DNA from: Ruminococcus albus AD2013
GTDB taxonomy: Bacteria > Bacillota > Clostridia > Oscillospirales > Ruminococcaceae
NCBI RefSeq assembly: GCF_000526775.1
Contig: NZ_JAGS01000001.1
Location: 310,001 to 374,000, forward strand
Length of the DNA stretch: 64,000 nucleotides
Direction of reading: 5' to 3'
Shown here: positions 9,164-17,752 of the stretch, piece by piece
How positions within the stretch are numbered: position 1 is the first letter of the stretch
How the letters are laid out: each line of letters opens with the position of its first letter
The notes under the pieces: model-generated
Told to the model about the DNA's origin: nothing
What the model saw: only the letters and a program-made list of their open reading frames with translations
The model's database searches: none
Position numbers and translations under genes: made by a program

Positions 9164-9919
9164 ATGAGAAAGATATTACTTGCAAGCGACCTCGACAATA
9201 CTCTGATACATTCCTATAAGCACAAGCGGGAGGGCGATATCTGCGTTGAGATGCTCAATGGTGCCGAGCAGGGTTTCATGAGCGCAAAAGTTCATGCACA
9301 GCTGTCCTCTCTACCGGATAATGTTGAGCTTGTCCCGCTTACGACTCGTTCCGTGGCGCAGTTTGAAAGGATACAATTGCCAGAGGGCTGTTACAGCAGG
9401 GCAATAACTACCAACGGCGCAATACTCATCGAAAAGGGTATTCAAAACGAGAAATGGCGCATGAGTGAAAAGCACTACGCCGATGAACTCATGCCGCTGA
9501 TGGAAAAACTTCGTGCCGAACTTGACGGCAATGAGAAACTGAATGTGGTTAGGATAGTCGATGAGATGTACCTCTACATATCCTGCGCAAAACCCGAATA
9601 TGTGGGAGAATTTATGGACAGATACAGTACTCTCACCGAACTTGACGTTATGCTTTCAGGCAGAAAGATATACTTCCTGCCCCCTGAAATAAACAAGGGA
9701 AAAGCCTTGAAGCGTCTTGCACAGGGTGAAAAGGATGCTTTCATTTTCGCGGCAGGTGACAGCACCATCGACCTGCCCATGCTTGAAGCCGCAGACTTAG
9801 CCATCATTCCCGAAGCTCTCGACTCGCTCCTTGAAAACCCAAACAGAAGCGTTTTCAAAGGCGATGGTGATTTCGCAGAATTCGTTATCGAAACACTTAT
9901 CGATAAATGCAAAAAATAA
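9164..9919 (+). CDS. HAD-superfamily phosphatase of the Ter module
   Basis: A 251-residue HAD hydrolase. Motif I is SDLDNTL at residues 8-14 (nucleophile Asp at residue 9), and the metal-binding motif GDSTIDLPML lies near residue 198. The length and insertion pattern match Cof/sucrose-phosphatase-like HADs. The start at 9164 is chosen because it is 1 base after the stop of the previous gene; a longer frame from 9125 would overlap it. It is likely the phosphatase step for the phosphorylated product of the two PRTases. A strong terminator follows. Confidence 0.87.
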   Translation: MRKILLASDLDNTLIHSYKHKREGDICVEMLNGAEQGFMSAKVHAQLSSLPDNVELVPLTTRSVAQFERIQLPEGCYSRAITTNGAILIEKGIQNEKWRMSEKHYADELMPLMEKLRAELDGNEKLNVVRIVDEMYLYISCAKPEYVGEFMDRYSTLTELDVMLSGRKIYFLPPEINKGKALKRLAQGEKDAFIFAAGDSTIDLPMLEAADLAIIPEALDSLLENPNRSVFKGDGDFAEFVIETLIDKCKK

Positions 9920-9923
9920 CTAC

Positions 9924-9964
9924 AAAAGGCACTTTTGACATATATTGTCAGAAGTGCCTTTTTA
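9924..9964 (+). terminator. Terminator closing the Ter biosynthetic operon
   Basis: The stem AAGGCACTTTTGAC / GTCAGAAGTGCCTT is followed by a T run. It may also serve the convergent gene ending at 9985. Confidence 0.85.
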
Positions 9965-9984
9965 TACATTATTATAGAACTATT

Positions 9985-10449
9985 TTAAATATTAAGTCTG
10001 AACTCTCCATCAAATCCCGCAGTCTGTACAGGGGTGGAATATCCGTCCGTAACAGCAGTTCCGCTTATCTTAAGATGCATCAGACCATCTTCAATACCGA
10101 TGACCTTCAGCTTGTAGTTTATAAGCGGTTCGTGCTCAAACACATATAAAGTGTCCTCACGCTCGATGGATTCTTCAACACTTCCCACTTCAAACTCCAT
10201 GCCGATAGTATCACGGATATCAGCTTTACCCGTGGGAATTTCATTGATGACCAGCTTTGGAGATGCTTCTTCGTTACCGAACTGACCCTTTTCAAAACAT
10301 ACATCCATTGAGATAGTTTTGGATATGAAATCTCTTTCCTCGTCGATGTCTTCATCGTTATCGAATATATACAGCTTTGTCGAGTCGCAGTCCTTTACCT
10401 GAAACTCATATCCGCCTATATTGAGTTTTCCGCATTGTCTGTTTGTCAT
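9985..10449 (-). CDS. Hypothetical small acidic protein
   Basis: A 154-residue protein I do not recognise. It is acidic, has no signal peptide or membrane helix, and alternates short beta-like stretches with an Asp/Glu-rich segment at residues about 29-40 (DNDEDIDEERDF). It contains three Cys residues but no metal-binding CxxC pair. It lies 35 bases downstream of the ten-zinc-ribbon gene on the same strand with no terminator between, so it is probably the second gene of that operon and could be a partner of the zinc-ribbon protein. Confidence 0.7.
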   Translation of the reverse strand: MTNRQCGKLNIGGYEFQVKDCDSTKLYIFDNDEDIDEERDFISKTISMDVCFEKGQFGNEEASPKLVINEIPTGKADIRDTIGMEFEVGSVEESIEREDTLYVFEHEPLINYKLKVIGIEDGLMHLKISGTAVTDGYSTPVQTAGFDGEFRLNI

Positions 10450-10484
10450 AACCGAACCTTATCTTTGATTGTATTGATGGGATA

Positions 10485-12050
10485 TCACACATTCAGCTTA
10501 TCCGAAGTCACCAGCTGACCGCCGCATGATGTGCAGAACTTTCCGTGATCGAATACTGCTCCGCACTGTACGCAGTGCAGTTTGCCGTCGTCTACAGGTG
10601 CAGATGGTGCAGCTGTCTGGGAAACGAGTGTTGAACCGCAAACTGTGCAGAATTTACCGCGCTCAAATGTTTTGCCGCAGATAGGGCATACAAGACCGCT
10701 GTTTTCAGGATCAGGTGCTGGCTGACTTCCCATAGGAACAAGTTCACCGCCGCAGGCAGTGCAGAACTTGCCTTTGTCAAGTATCTTGCCGCAAACCTTG
10801 CAAACCAGTTTGCCTGATGATTCTGCACTCGCATCAATGGGAGCAGAAACAGGTGCTGCTGGCTCGTTTGGCAGGGGAGCGGATACAGGTGTAGGTATCA
10901 CTGAAGTCACAGGCGCCACTGGCGTGGGTATAGCCGAAACTGTTTCAGATGCCGCGCTTGCAGAAACGAGTTGACCTCCGCAAGCAGTGCAGAACTTGCC
11001 TTTGTCGTGAAGTTTGCCGCAGACTGCGCATTTCAGCCATTCTGCCACAGGAGCACTCTCAGGCACAGGTGCAGGAGCACTTTCAACTACAGCAGCAAGA
11101 GCGTTATCATTTACCGCAGGAACAAGCTTTCCACCGCAAGCGGTGCAGAATTTACCTTTATCATGGGGCTTGCCGCAGACTTCGCAAACAAGTCCCGTCG
11201 CTGGGGTTTCGGCAGCAGGAGCACTCTCAACCGCAGGTGCGGGAGCACTTTCAACTACAGCCGCAGGAGCGTTATCATTTACCGCAGGAACAAGCTTTCC
11301 ACCGCAAGCCGTGCAGAACTTGCCTTTATCATGGGGCTTGCCGCAAACCTCGCATTTAAGTCCGCCTGCAGGAGTTTCAGTAGCTGTAATACTTTCAATA
11401 ACAGGAGCGGGTTCAGGTTCTTTAGTCAGTGAGGGTGCGTTAGCAGATGTTTCATCAGCTGTGCCGACAGGTTTCAGCTCACCGCCGCAGGCAGTGCAGA
11501 ACTTTCCTCCATCATGTATCTTGCCGCATACTGCACAGGCAAGCTTACCGTTTTCCGTCTCAACAACAGGTGCATCGGCAGGAACAAGAGCACCTCCGCA
11601 AGCCACGCAGAATTTGCCCTTGCTGTGCAGCTTTCCGCATTCGCTGCATTTCAGCCGGTTTTCCTCCTCGGCAGAAGTTTCAGCAACAGGAGTATTATCA
11701 ATAACTGGATTATTCTCGGCAACAGGCTCATTCTCGGGCATATTAACAGGCTCGGGTTCGACGATCGGGGCAGTTTCGATAACAGGATCTTCCGCCACAG
11801 CTGTTTCAACAACAGGCGCAGTCTCAATAACAGCTTCGACTTCTGTGTATGTATCGTTATCAAGCTTTGTACCGCAGAATACACAGAATCCACCCGTGGT
11901 GTATTCCTTTCCGCATTGAGGGCAAGTACCCTTGGGTGCATTGTTGTTTTCGGCAGTCTTCAGCTTAAAAAACTCGGAAAGCTCACCGCCGCAGTACACG
12001 CAGAATTTTCCGCGCTTGCTTGTTTTTCCGCATTTATTGCATATCAGCAT
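10485..12050 (-). CDS. Protein of ten tandem zinc ribbons joined by Pro/Ala/Val/Glu linkers
   Basis: A 521-residue protein built from ten short zinc ribbons of the form CxxCGKx(4-6)GKFCxxCGG, with four Cys each, spaced along the whole length. The linkers are low-complexity, rich in Ala, Pro, Val and Glu (for example VVESAPAPAVESAPAAE). No other domain, signal peptide or membrane segment is visible, so it is a cytoplasmic beads-on-a-string metal-binding or scaffold protein. The ribbons near 11050-11360 are almost identical at DNA level, showing recent internal duplication. It faces the Ter operon and has its own promoter. Function is unknown; Zn2+ buffering or multivalent protein binding are possibilities. 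Confidence 0.85.
   Translation of the reverse strand: MLICNKCGKTSKRGKFCVYCGGELSEFFKLKTAENNNAPKGTCPQCGKEYTTGGFCVFCGTKLDNDTYTEVEAVIETAPVVETAVAEDPVIETAPIVEPEPVNMPENEPVAENNPVIDNTPVAETSAEEENRLKCSECGKLHSKGKFCVACGGALVPADAPVVETENGKLACAVCGKIHDGGKFCTACGGELKPVGTADETSANAPSLTKEPEPAPVIESITATETPAGGLKCEVCGKPHDKGKFCTACGGKLVPAVNDNAPAAVVESAPAPAVESAPAAETPATGLVCEVCGKPHDKGKFCTACGGKLVPAVNDNALAAVVESAPAPVPESAPVAEWLKCAVCGKLHDKGKFCTACGGQLVSASAASETVSAIPTPVAPVTSVIPTPVSAPLPNEPAAPVSAPIDASAESSGKLVCKVCGKILDKGKFCTACGGELVPMGSQPAPDPENSGLVCPICGKTFERGKFCTVCGSTLVSQTAAPSAPVDDGKLHCVQCGAVFDHGKFCTSCGGQLVTSDKLNV
11050..11360 (-). repeat. 168-bp tandem duplication inside the zinc-ribbon gene
   Basis: The segment starting with GAGCACTCTC at 11051 recurs at 11219 with the same order of linker and ribbon, giving a 168-bp (56-codon) unit. 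The two copies differ by few bases. Confidence 0.8.
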
Positions 12051-12128
12051 ATATCCTCCTGACCCGACAAGCCTGAGGGGCGTTGCCGTAAAAATAATCT
12101 ATACCGCAGTATGAAATCGGTTATTATA

Positions 12129-12157
12129 ATTATAATATTAATTTGCCTAAATGTCAA
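12129..12157 (-). promoter_or_regulatory. sigma-A promoter of the zinc-ribbon operon
   Basis: On the minus strand TTGACA and TATAAT are 17 bp apart, upstream of the start at 12050. Confidence 0.75.
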
Positions 12158-12171
12158 GTGAAATTTGTCAT

Positions 12172-12218
12172 ATCCAACAAAAAAGCGACCGTCTCGACAG
12201 TTTCCTGACGAGGCGGTC
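12172..12218 (-). terminator. Terminator after the dockerin gene
   Basis: The stem GACCGCCTCG / CGAGACGGTC on the minus strand is followed by GCTTTTTTG. Confidence 0.8.
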
Positions 12219-12244
12219 TATAAAACTATACTTCGCAAAGATAA

Positions 12245-14026
12245 TTATATCTTGCATTTAACGAATCTGATCACCAACATAGCATCGGTGACATTTACCC
12301 GGCCGTTGCCGTCGATATCGGCATTCTTTTCATTAGCAGAAAGCATAAGCTTTTTGCCTGAAATATGAGCCATTACAACTACGATATCTGTAATATTAAC
12401 TTTGCCGTCGCCATTGATATCGTATTTTAATGTTGTTTTATTAACAGCAGTCTTTTTTGATTTGGAAGCCTTGCTGACCGTGATCTTGTAAACTCGGGTA
12501 GTTCCTGCAGGTGAAACGCATGAGATCTCGATAGTGTTTTTGCCGTCTTTAAGAGCGATCTCACCGGTACCGTATACATCCGAAGTGCTGCTGCTGGCTT
12601 CAGCTGAAACATTAATGCTGTCAGTGTCAGCTGATACCTTAGCGGTGTAGGAGTCAGTATAGCTGTTAAAAGCAGGGCTGATGGTTACACCTGAAATACT
12701 CAGAGAACTGAGATAATCGTTGTTGTCCGATTCTGAATCAGGCTTGGGGCAGCGTGTGGATGGCATATTGTTGTATACGGGTATCTTGAATTCCATTGCG
12801 GAATCAAGCACTTCGTCACTGTATGCCTTCAGAAGGCTGACAGCTTCATTGGCTTGTCCGAATACACAGGTCATGTACTGGTGTGCGAAATATCCGTTGC
12901 CGCCGTCGGTCATATCAAATTTCTGAAGATAAAGAGTATCCTGATCCTTGGTGATATAACCGTTGCCAAGGAATATCGAACCGCCCACTATGGACCTATA
13001 CTGGTTTGTCCAAGGCAGCATATAGCTGTCGTTGTAGTTAGTTGCATATCTTGCAGCCATCTGACCTGCTGTCATCGAAGATGTAGCATAAGCACCTACA
13101 TCGAAGAAATTGAAGTAGTTTTCATATCCCGCAACTGTACCAAGCGACTGAGGTGCGCCGTAAACGCCCTGTTCATTGCGGCATCTTGAAGCCAGATGGT
13201 AAGGCGAAACTCCTGATACTTCAGCAGCCTCCATAAAGGTATCTGCATATGAGAACCACTCACCTGTGTCGGGACAAGTATATCCGCCGTCCATGAAAGT
13301 ACCGCGGAGTATAGCCTCAACGCCGTCCCTGGTATGTACCGATGGGTCATACGAAAGATTTTCAAACATGAATATGTAATTCTCACTCAGGAAATTTCTG
13401 GGGTCGAGATAATACTTTATTATACCGTCAGAAGCCGCTACCCAACCTGTATCCAGCTGATACCAGCTGTCAGTGTTAGGGTCGTAAGCACCTTTTGCTC
13501 TGGATTTCCATGAATCGGGAGCACCATTGTGTACAAGGTTTCTGCCGACTACGGTCTCCTCGCTAACTGCTGTATCCCAGTCGATACCAACGTGCTGAGC
13601 CTTGAATATCCAGTTAGGGTGCTGCTTATGCAGATCTCTGAGATAAATCCTGTAACTCTCGGGAAAAGCCTGAGAATCCAGATAGCTTTCAAAATCGCTG
13701 CTGTTATCAGCTGACTGAGAACCGCTTACAGATATAGAATCTGCGGGAACATATCCCACAAGAAGTTCAAATTGTATCTTGTACCAAAGCGTGCCGTTGC
13801 TGTCGTATTTCTCTCCGAGTATGCTTACTGCATCTCCGCCGTCGAGCCAGCCTTTGGCAGCTGAATTTTTATCTGCGTCTTTTCTGACGTCTATATATGT
13901 GTACGAACATACACCGTTGCTGTCCTGTGCTGCTGCAGCATTGATGATATTGCTTCCTGTCGCTGCTGCTGTTCCAAACATCATAGCAACTGCCATGAGC
14001 ACAGCCGCTGTTCTTTTAAGTATCAA
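12245..14026 (-). CDS. Secreted dockerin-bearing glucosaminidase-like protein with SH3 and cadherin-like domains
   Basis: A 593-residue exported protein. In order: signal peptide (residues 1-30, ending near NAAAAQ), a bacterial SH3-like domain (about 35-100), a glucosaminidase-like region (about 115-400) with a conserved CRNEQG stretch, a cadherin-like beta-sandwich domain (about 440-525), and a C-terminal type I dockerin with two Ca2+-binding repeats (DINGDGKVNITD and DIDGNGRVNVTD). It probably cuts peptidoglycan glycan strands or binds the wall, and docks on a cohesin scaffold. The TTG start at 14026 is preferred over GTG 14035 because GGAGG is then 8 bases upstream. A dockerin marks a cellulosome-forming Ruminococcus-type host. 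Confidence 0.87.
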   Translation of the reverse strand: MILKRTAAVLMAVAMMFGTAAATGSNIINAAAAQDSNGVCSYTYIDVRKDADKNSAAKGWLDGGDAVSILGEKYDSNGTLWYKIQFELLVGYVPADSISVSGSQSADNSSDFESYLDSQAFPESYRIYLRDLHKQHPNWIFKAQHVGIDWDTAVSEETVVGRNLVHNGAPDSWKSRAKGAYDPNTDSWYQLDTGWVAASDGIIKYYLDPRNFLSENYIFMFENLSYDPSVHTRDGVEAILRGTFMDGGYTCPDTGEWFSYADTFMEAAEVSGVSPYHLASRCRNEQGVYGAPQSLGTVAGYENYFNFFDVGAYATSSMTAGQMAARYATNYNDSYMLPWTNQYRSIVGGSIFLGNGYITKDQDTLYLQKFDMTDGGNGYFAHQYMTCVFGQANEAVSLLKAYSDEVLDSAMEFKIPVYNNMPSTRCPKPDSESDNNDYLSSLSISGVTISPAFNSYTDSYTAKVSADTDSINVSAEASSSTSDVYGTGEIALKDGKNTIEISCVSPAGTTRVYKITVSKASKSKKTAVNKTTLKYDINGDGKVNITDIVVVMAHISGKKLMLSANEKNADIDGNGRVNVTDAMLVIRFVKCKI

Positions 14027-14106
14027 CGAACTCACCTCCGGGTGAACAAAAGAGACATATTTTTATTATTGTTCTTAACTCGTACTGTTTGTTTTGTTGT
14101 ATTCAT

Positions 14107-14135
14107 ATTATATAGTAAAATAATAACATTGTCAA
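14107..14135 (-). promoter_or_regulatory. sigma-A promoter of the dockerin gene
   Basis: TTGACA and TATAAT on the minus strand, with 17 bp between, about 80 bases upstream of the start. Confidence 0.8.
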
Positions 14136-14569
14136 CCTTTGTGTTTATTAACGTAGGGCATATTTGGTTAAATTTAATTGCGTTGTTCATTGGTTACAAA
14201 ATAATTACAGGCTATATAGATGCGATATAATTCCTCAAATACAATATATAGTGTAGGAAAATATGTTCTTATATATTTGTGGGCATTTTTCACGAATTTT
14301 TATAAGTGCATTTGACATTTTGCCCATCTTAGTGTCAGAAATTTATATTCGGGATTATCGATGCTAAAATTGTTACAAACTTTGTAACCGAATTCGCCCT
14401 GTATATCGCGAAAATCGATTGTTAAATATATTTATCATTGCATCGATTTTGATTTTAGTTAAAAGAAAATATGATGATATGAAACTTGCTCCTGAAATAT
14501 AGTTTTTCAAGAAAACGTTTAAGATAAATATATTAGTCGATTTTACACGGATTCATAATAATTAAAAGA
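14136..14569. other. AT-rich intergenic stretch without a recognised feature
   Basis: About 430 bases, very AT-rich, with no open frame having a ribosome site. It may hold upstream control elements for the dockerin gene, but I see no clear repeat or palindrome. Confidence 0.5.
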
Positions 14570-14622
14570 TAAAACATGAAAAATTATTAGCTCCCGTACG
14601 CAATACAGCGCATACGGGAGCT
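14570..14622 (-). terminator. Terminator after the transglutaminase lipoprotein gene
   Basis: The stem AGCTCCCGTATGC / GCGTACGGGAGCT on the minus strand is followed by AATAATTTTTC. Confidence 0.8.
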
Positions 14623-14628
14623 ATTTGG

Positions 14629-15999
14629 TTACCTGAGTTCAAGCAGACAGTTTTCAAGATCGAGTTCATAAACCAGCTCGGAGTTTTCTTTTCCTTCGTA
14701 GATTGGGTCGCGATAGAGTTCAAGTTCATGGTCAAAACCTTCAAGAAGGTAAGGGTCATTGAATTTTAAAACAGCATTACCATTTTTGCTGATAAGATCT
14801 TTCAGCTTTTCGTTTTCAACCGACTTGTGTGATTTTCCGTCGTAAATATATTCTATGTCATCGCTTTCATCGGTGATGTTCACCAGTATATCCGCACACT
14901 TTGCCGCGGGAGAATCTGCAGAAAACTTTTTTTTCGTGGGCGGCATGAAGTATATGCAGTTATCATTAAGATTGGTCATTCCAAGTTTTGTACTGCGTGT
15001 AGTTCCGAACCATTTGTAATATTCCGGATTTTCAAAAGAAGTAAGTTCATTGCCTTCTGTTTCGCAATAGTTTCTCAGATCCCATGTTGCATCGAAATCC
15101 CAGACCTCATCTCCGATGTAGGCAAAATTCCACACATGGCCTGATTCATCTGCACTTATCGCATCTGCATCGACCTTGCCGCAGTCTATATCCGCCATAT
15201 TGAACAGAAGCTGTATTGCACTAGCGATACCATCACATACGGCTCTCTTTTTTACTATGGCGCCGTAAACAGACTGTGGTTCGTTGTTCACCATACCGGT
15301 ACTGTTTACATGGTATTCGTCGTAGGCAACATTTGTGCATACCCAGTCATAAAGATAATAAGCTTTATCCGCATCAGTGGTGCATTCGGGCGGTATGCTT
15401 TCAACTATTTCTCTGGCGGCGGCAATTACTTCATCCGTGTGAGAAGCGGATTTCAGCACCGAATCCGAAAGCTTCAATCGGTAATAACCATTCTCTGTAA
15501 GTTTGTATTCACAGCCACCTGCCGTCATTGGCACATCGGGAAATGAGAGCCCTGCATACTGCCAGCCCAGATCAATAAGGGCAGAATCATATTCGACAGG
15601 GAATTCCAGTTCCTCGATCCCGTTCTCATAGGCGTAGCGTATAGCAAAAGCCACAGTATCCAGAGCAGTGTAATATCCGCTGTCATCACTGTATAACATA
15701 GGCACATATTCATCATATGGGCTTACATATGAAAGCCATTCCTCATATGGTTTGTCAAGATAATTGAATTTGATCTGCTTGTTGTATACCTGATAAAAAC
15801 TGCCGTCTATCTCAAGCTGATGTGTCTTTGTCTCAAATTTGTACTCGCTGTTTTGTGCGACATCGGAACTTTCCACCGTCTGACTTGAAAGATTATCAGT
15901 GTTTTGAGACTTTGAAGTTTTATTGCAGCTTGAAGGTACAGTCATTGTAAGCATAAGTGCGGCTGCTGCCGACAAATATTTTTTTATGTTTATGACCAT
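14629..15999 (-). CDS. Transglutaminase-like lipoprotein
   Basis: A 456-residue predicted lipoprotein. The ATG at 15999 gives a basic N-terminus, a hydrophobic stretch and the lipobox VPSSC at residues about 21-25; the longer TTG-initiated frame to 16104 would bury this signal. The core holds a transglutaminase/protease-like Cys-His-Asp triad: Cys in KRAVCDGIAS, His in SGHVWNF, Asp in VWDFDATWD. Such proteins act outside the membrane on cell-wall peptides or proteins, as peptidases or cross-linkers; substrate unknown. It lies downstream of the flotillin gene with a weak hairpin between, so partial co-transcription is possible. Confidence 0.83.
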   Translation of the reverse strand: MVINIKKYLSAAAALMLTMTVPSSCNKTSKSQNTDNLSSQTVESSDVAQNSEYKFETKTHQLEIDGSFYQVYNKQIKFNYLDKPYEEWLSYVSPYDEYVPMLYSDDSGYYTALDTVAFAIRYAYENGIEELEFPVEYDSALIDLGWQYAGLSFPDVPMTAGGCEYKLTENGYYRLKLSDSVLKSASHTDEVIAAAREIVESIPPECTTDADKAYYLYDWVCTNVAYDEYHVNSTGMVNNEPQSVYGAIVKKRAVCDGIASAIQLLFNMADIDCGKVDADAISADESGHVWNFAYIGDEVWDFDATWDLRNYCETEGNELTSFENPEYYKWFGTTRSTKLGMTNLNDNCIYFMPPTKKKFSADSPAAKCADILVNITDESDDIEYIYDGKSHKSVENEKLKDLISKNGNAVLKFNDPYLLEGFDHELELYRDPIYEGKENSELVYELDLENCLLELR

Positions 16000-16037
16000 T
16001 TTGTTCTCCTTTGCAAGATCATCAGAAATAATGTATC

Positions 16038-16067
16038 TGTCGGGTACAGCATGAGCCATACCCGACA
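16038..16067 (-). terminator. Hairpin between flotillin and lipoprotein genes
   Basis: TGTCGGGTA and TACCCGACA pair around a GC-containing inner stem. The T run after it is poor, so it may be a leaky terminator or RNA-stability element. Confidence 0.5.
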
Positions 16068-16105
16068 GAAGTCGTATTATTGAGGTGATTTGGTGTTTTT
16101 GCAAA

Positions 16106-17566
16106 TTACTGCTCGATTATCTCAACGTCGTTGGCGCTGAGCTTCTTTGTCTCTTCCTCTGCAACTCTCTGGATAGCTTCCTCGCGGGACTTCTCCAGAG
16201 CGTCCTTCATGTCCTTGCCAAGGAACTCGGGCAGTGACATACCAGCCTGCTCGAACAGATCGTTCAGAGGGGGTACGCTCTTCATCAGACCGCTGAGGAA
16301 GTTAGCGGTAGAACCGCCGCCCTGTCCGCCGTTAGCGCCGCTGTCCCAAACAGTGATCTTGTCGATCTTGATGTTCTTGATAGCTTCTACCTGAATAGCT
16401 ATCAGTTGCTCCATCTTGTCAGCGATGATAAGTCTTACAGCTGCATCTGCATCGCCGCCTGCAGCAGCAACTATCTGCTTCAGACCTTCTGCCTGCTTGG
16501 TGAGTATTTCCTGATTACCCTTAGCCTCAGCTTCCATCTTAGCGAAGATAGCGTCAGCTTCACCCTTTGCCTTGCGTCTTGTAACTTCAGCCTGTGCCTC
16601 AGCCTGGATCTCAGCCTGCTGCTTGCTGATCTCAGCCTTAACGATAACGTCAGCCTTCTGGGTAGCCTTTTCCAGCTCTGCTCTTGTAAGCTCTGCTTCC
16701 TGCTGAGCGATGTAAGCCTCCTGCTTAGCCTTTGCAGCCTGAACTGCCTCGGCAGCGGTAGCTTTACGCAGAGATTCTGCTTCTCTTTCTCTTCTCTCAG
16801 CCTCGGACTGTGCAACGGCTACCTTAGCATCGTTCTCACCCTTGATAGCGTCAGCGTTTGCAGCTGCAACTTCGATCCTCTGCTCTTTCTGTGCGTGTGA
16901 CTGACCGATCTCACCGTCTCTGTGCTTCTCTGCAACGCTCTTCTTAGCGTCGTTGATAGCCTTAGCGGCAGCCTCTTTACCGAGAGCTTCCAGATATCCG
17001 GATTCGTCTGTGATATCGGTAACGTTAACGTTTATCAGTTTAAGACCGATCTTTTTCAGCTCGATCTCAACGTTGTTGGATACTGCCAGCAGGAACTTGT
17101 CTCTGTCGGAGTTGATCTCTTCGATATCCATTGTAGCGATGATAAGTCTCAGCTGACCGAAGATGATATCCTTAGCCAGTTCCTGTATCTCCATCAGCTT
17201 CAGACCGAGAAGTCTTTCAGCGGCGTTCTGCATGATGCCGGGTTCGGTAGAGATACCAACAGTGAATCTTGAAGGAACATCGATACGGATATTCTGCTTT
17301 GAAAGCGCATTTTTCAGGTCAACGTTTATGGATATAGGTGTCAGGTCCATGTACTCATAGGACTGTATTACAGGCATGATGAATGCCGCACCGCCGTGGA
17401 TACATCTGGCACTCCTTGCCTGACCGTTCTTGTCTGTACCAACTTTACCGTAGATGACAAGCACCTTGTCAGAGGGGCATTTTCTGTATCTTGAAAGTAT
17501 AGCCATAAGTGCTGCGAAAAGTACCGCAACTATAACGCAAATAATAATGATCGACTCGGTTCCCAT
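16106..17566 (-). CDS. floT: Flotillin-like SPFH-domain membrane protein
   Basis: A 486-residue flotillin of the YuaG/FloT type. An N-terminal membrane segment (residues about 4-25) is followed by the SPFH domain (about 30-200), then a long Ala/Glu/Lys-rich coiled coil with the flotillin-type EA repeats (about 200-370), then a Gly-rich hinge and acidic C-terminus. Flotillins form large oligomers in membrane microdomains and organise signalling and secretion proteins. The start has AAAGGAG at good spacing. Upstream in the same direction lie a 33-codon ORF, a frameshifted gene and the NfeD-like gene; flotillin and NfeD proteins are known partners. Confidence 0.93.
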   Translation of the reverse strand: MGTESIIIICVIVAVLFAALMAILSRYRKCPSDKVLVIYGKVGTDKNGQARSARCIHGGAAFIMPVIQSYEYMDLTPISINVDLKNALSKQNIRIDVPSRFTVGISTEPGIMQNAAERLLGLKLMEIQELAKDIIFGQLRLIIATMDIEEINSDRDKFLLAVSNNVEIELKKIGLKLINVNVTDITDESGYLEALGKEAAAKAINDAKKSVAEKHRDGEIGQSHAQKEQRIEVAAANADAIKGENDAKVAVAQSEAERREREAESLRKATAAEAVQAAKAKQEAYIAQQEAELTRAELEKATQKADVIVKAEISKQQAEIQAEAQAEVTRRKAKGEADAIFAKMEAEAKGNQEILTKQAEGLKQIVAAAGGDADAAVRLIIADKMEQLIAIQVEAIKNIKIDKITVWDSGANGGQGGGSTANFLSGLMKSVPPLNDLFEQAGMSLPEFLGKDMKDALEKSREEAIQRVAEEETKKLSANDVEIIEQ

Positions 17567-17639
17567 AGTTATTCTCCTTTATCTGTCAAAGAATTTGTTT
17601 TGTGTGAGATGTTGTCTTTTTTCTTTGTTCTGATCTTCT

Positions 17640-17741
17640 TTATCTTTCTTTCGGGAATGGGCGATAACATCGGTATGTTCCCGTGAACTGCTTGCCGTCC
17701 GATTCATATCGGTATACGGACTTTTGAAGTATGTTTTTCAT
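17640..17741 (-). CDS. Possible 33-residue small protein
   Basis: A 33-codon frame starts at ATG 17741 with an ideal AAAGGAG six bases upstream and ends with TAA. It encodes a basic, Tyr-rich peptide beginning MKNILQKSVYRY and ending FPKER. It lies between the frameshifted gene and flotillin in the same direction. No homolog is recognised. The strong ribosome site is the main support; it could instead be the remnant of a coupling element for flotillin translation. Confidence 0.45.
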   Translation of the reverse strand: MKNILQKSVYRYESDGKQFTGTYRCYRPFPKER

Positions 17742-17752
17742 GTTCTTCTCCT

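Noticed and set aside
11014..11919. Plus-strand 301-codon Ala/Ser/Gly-rich ORF
   Set aside because: Antisense shadow of the zinc-ribbon repeats.
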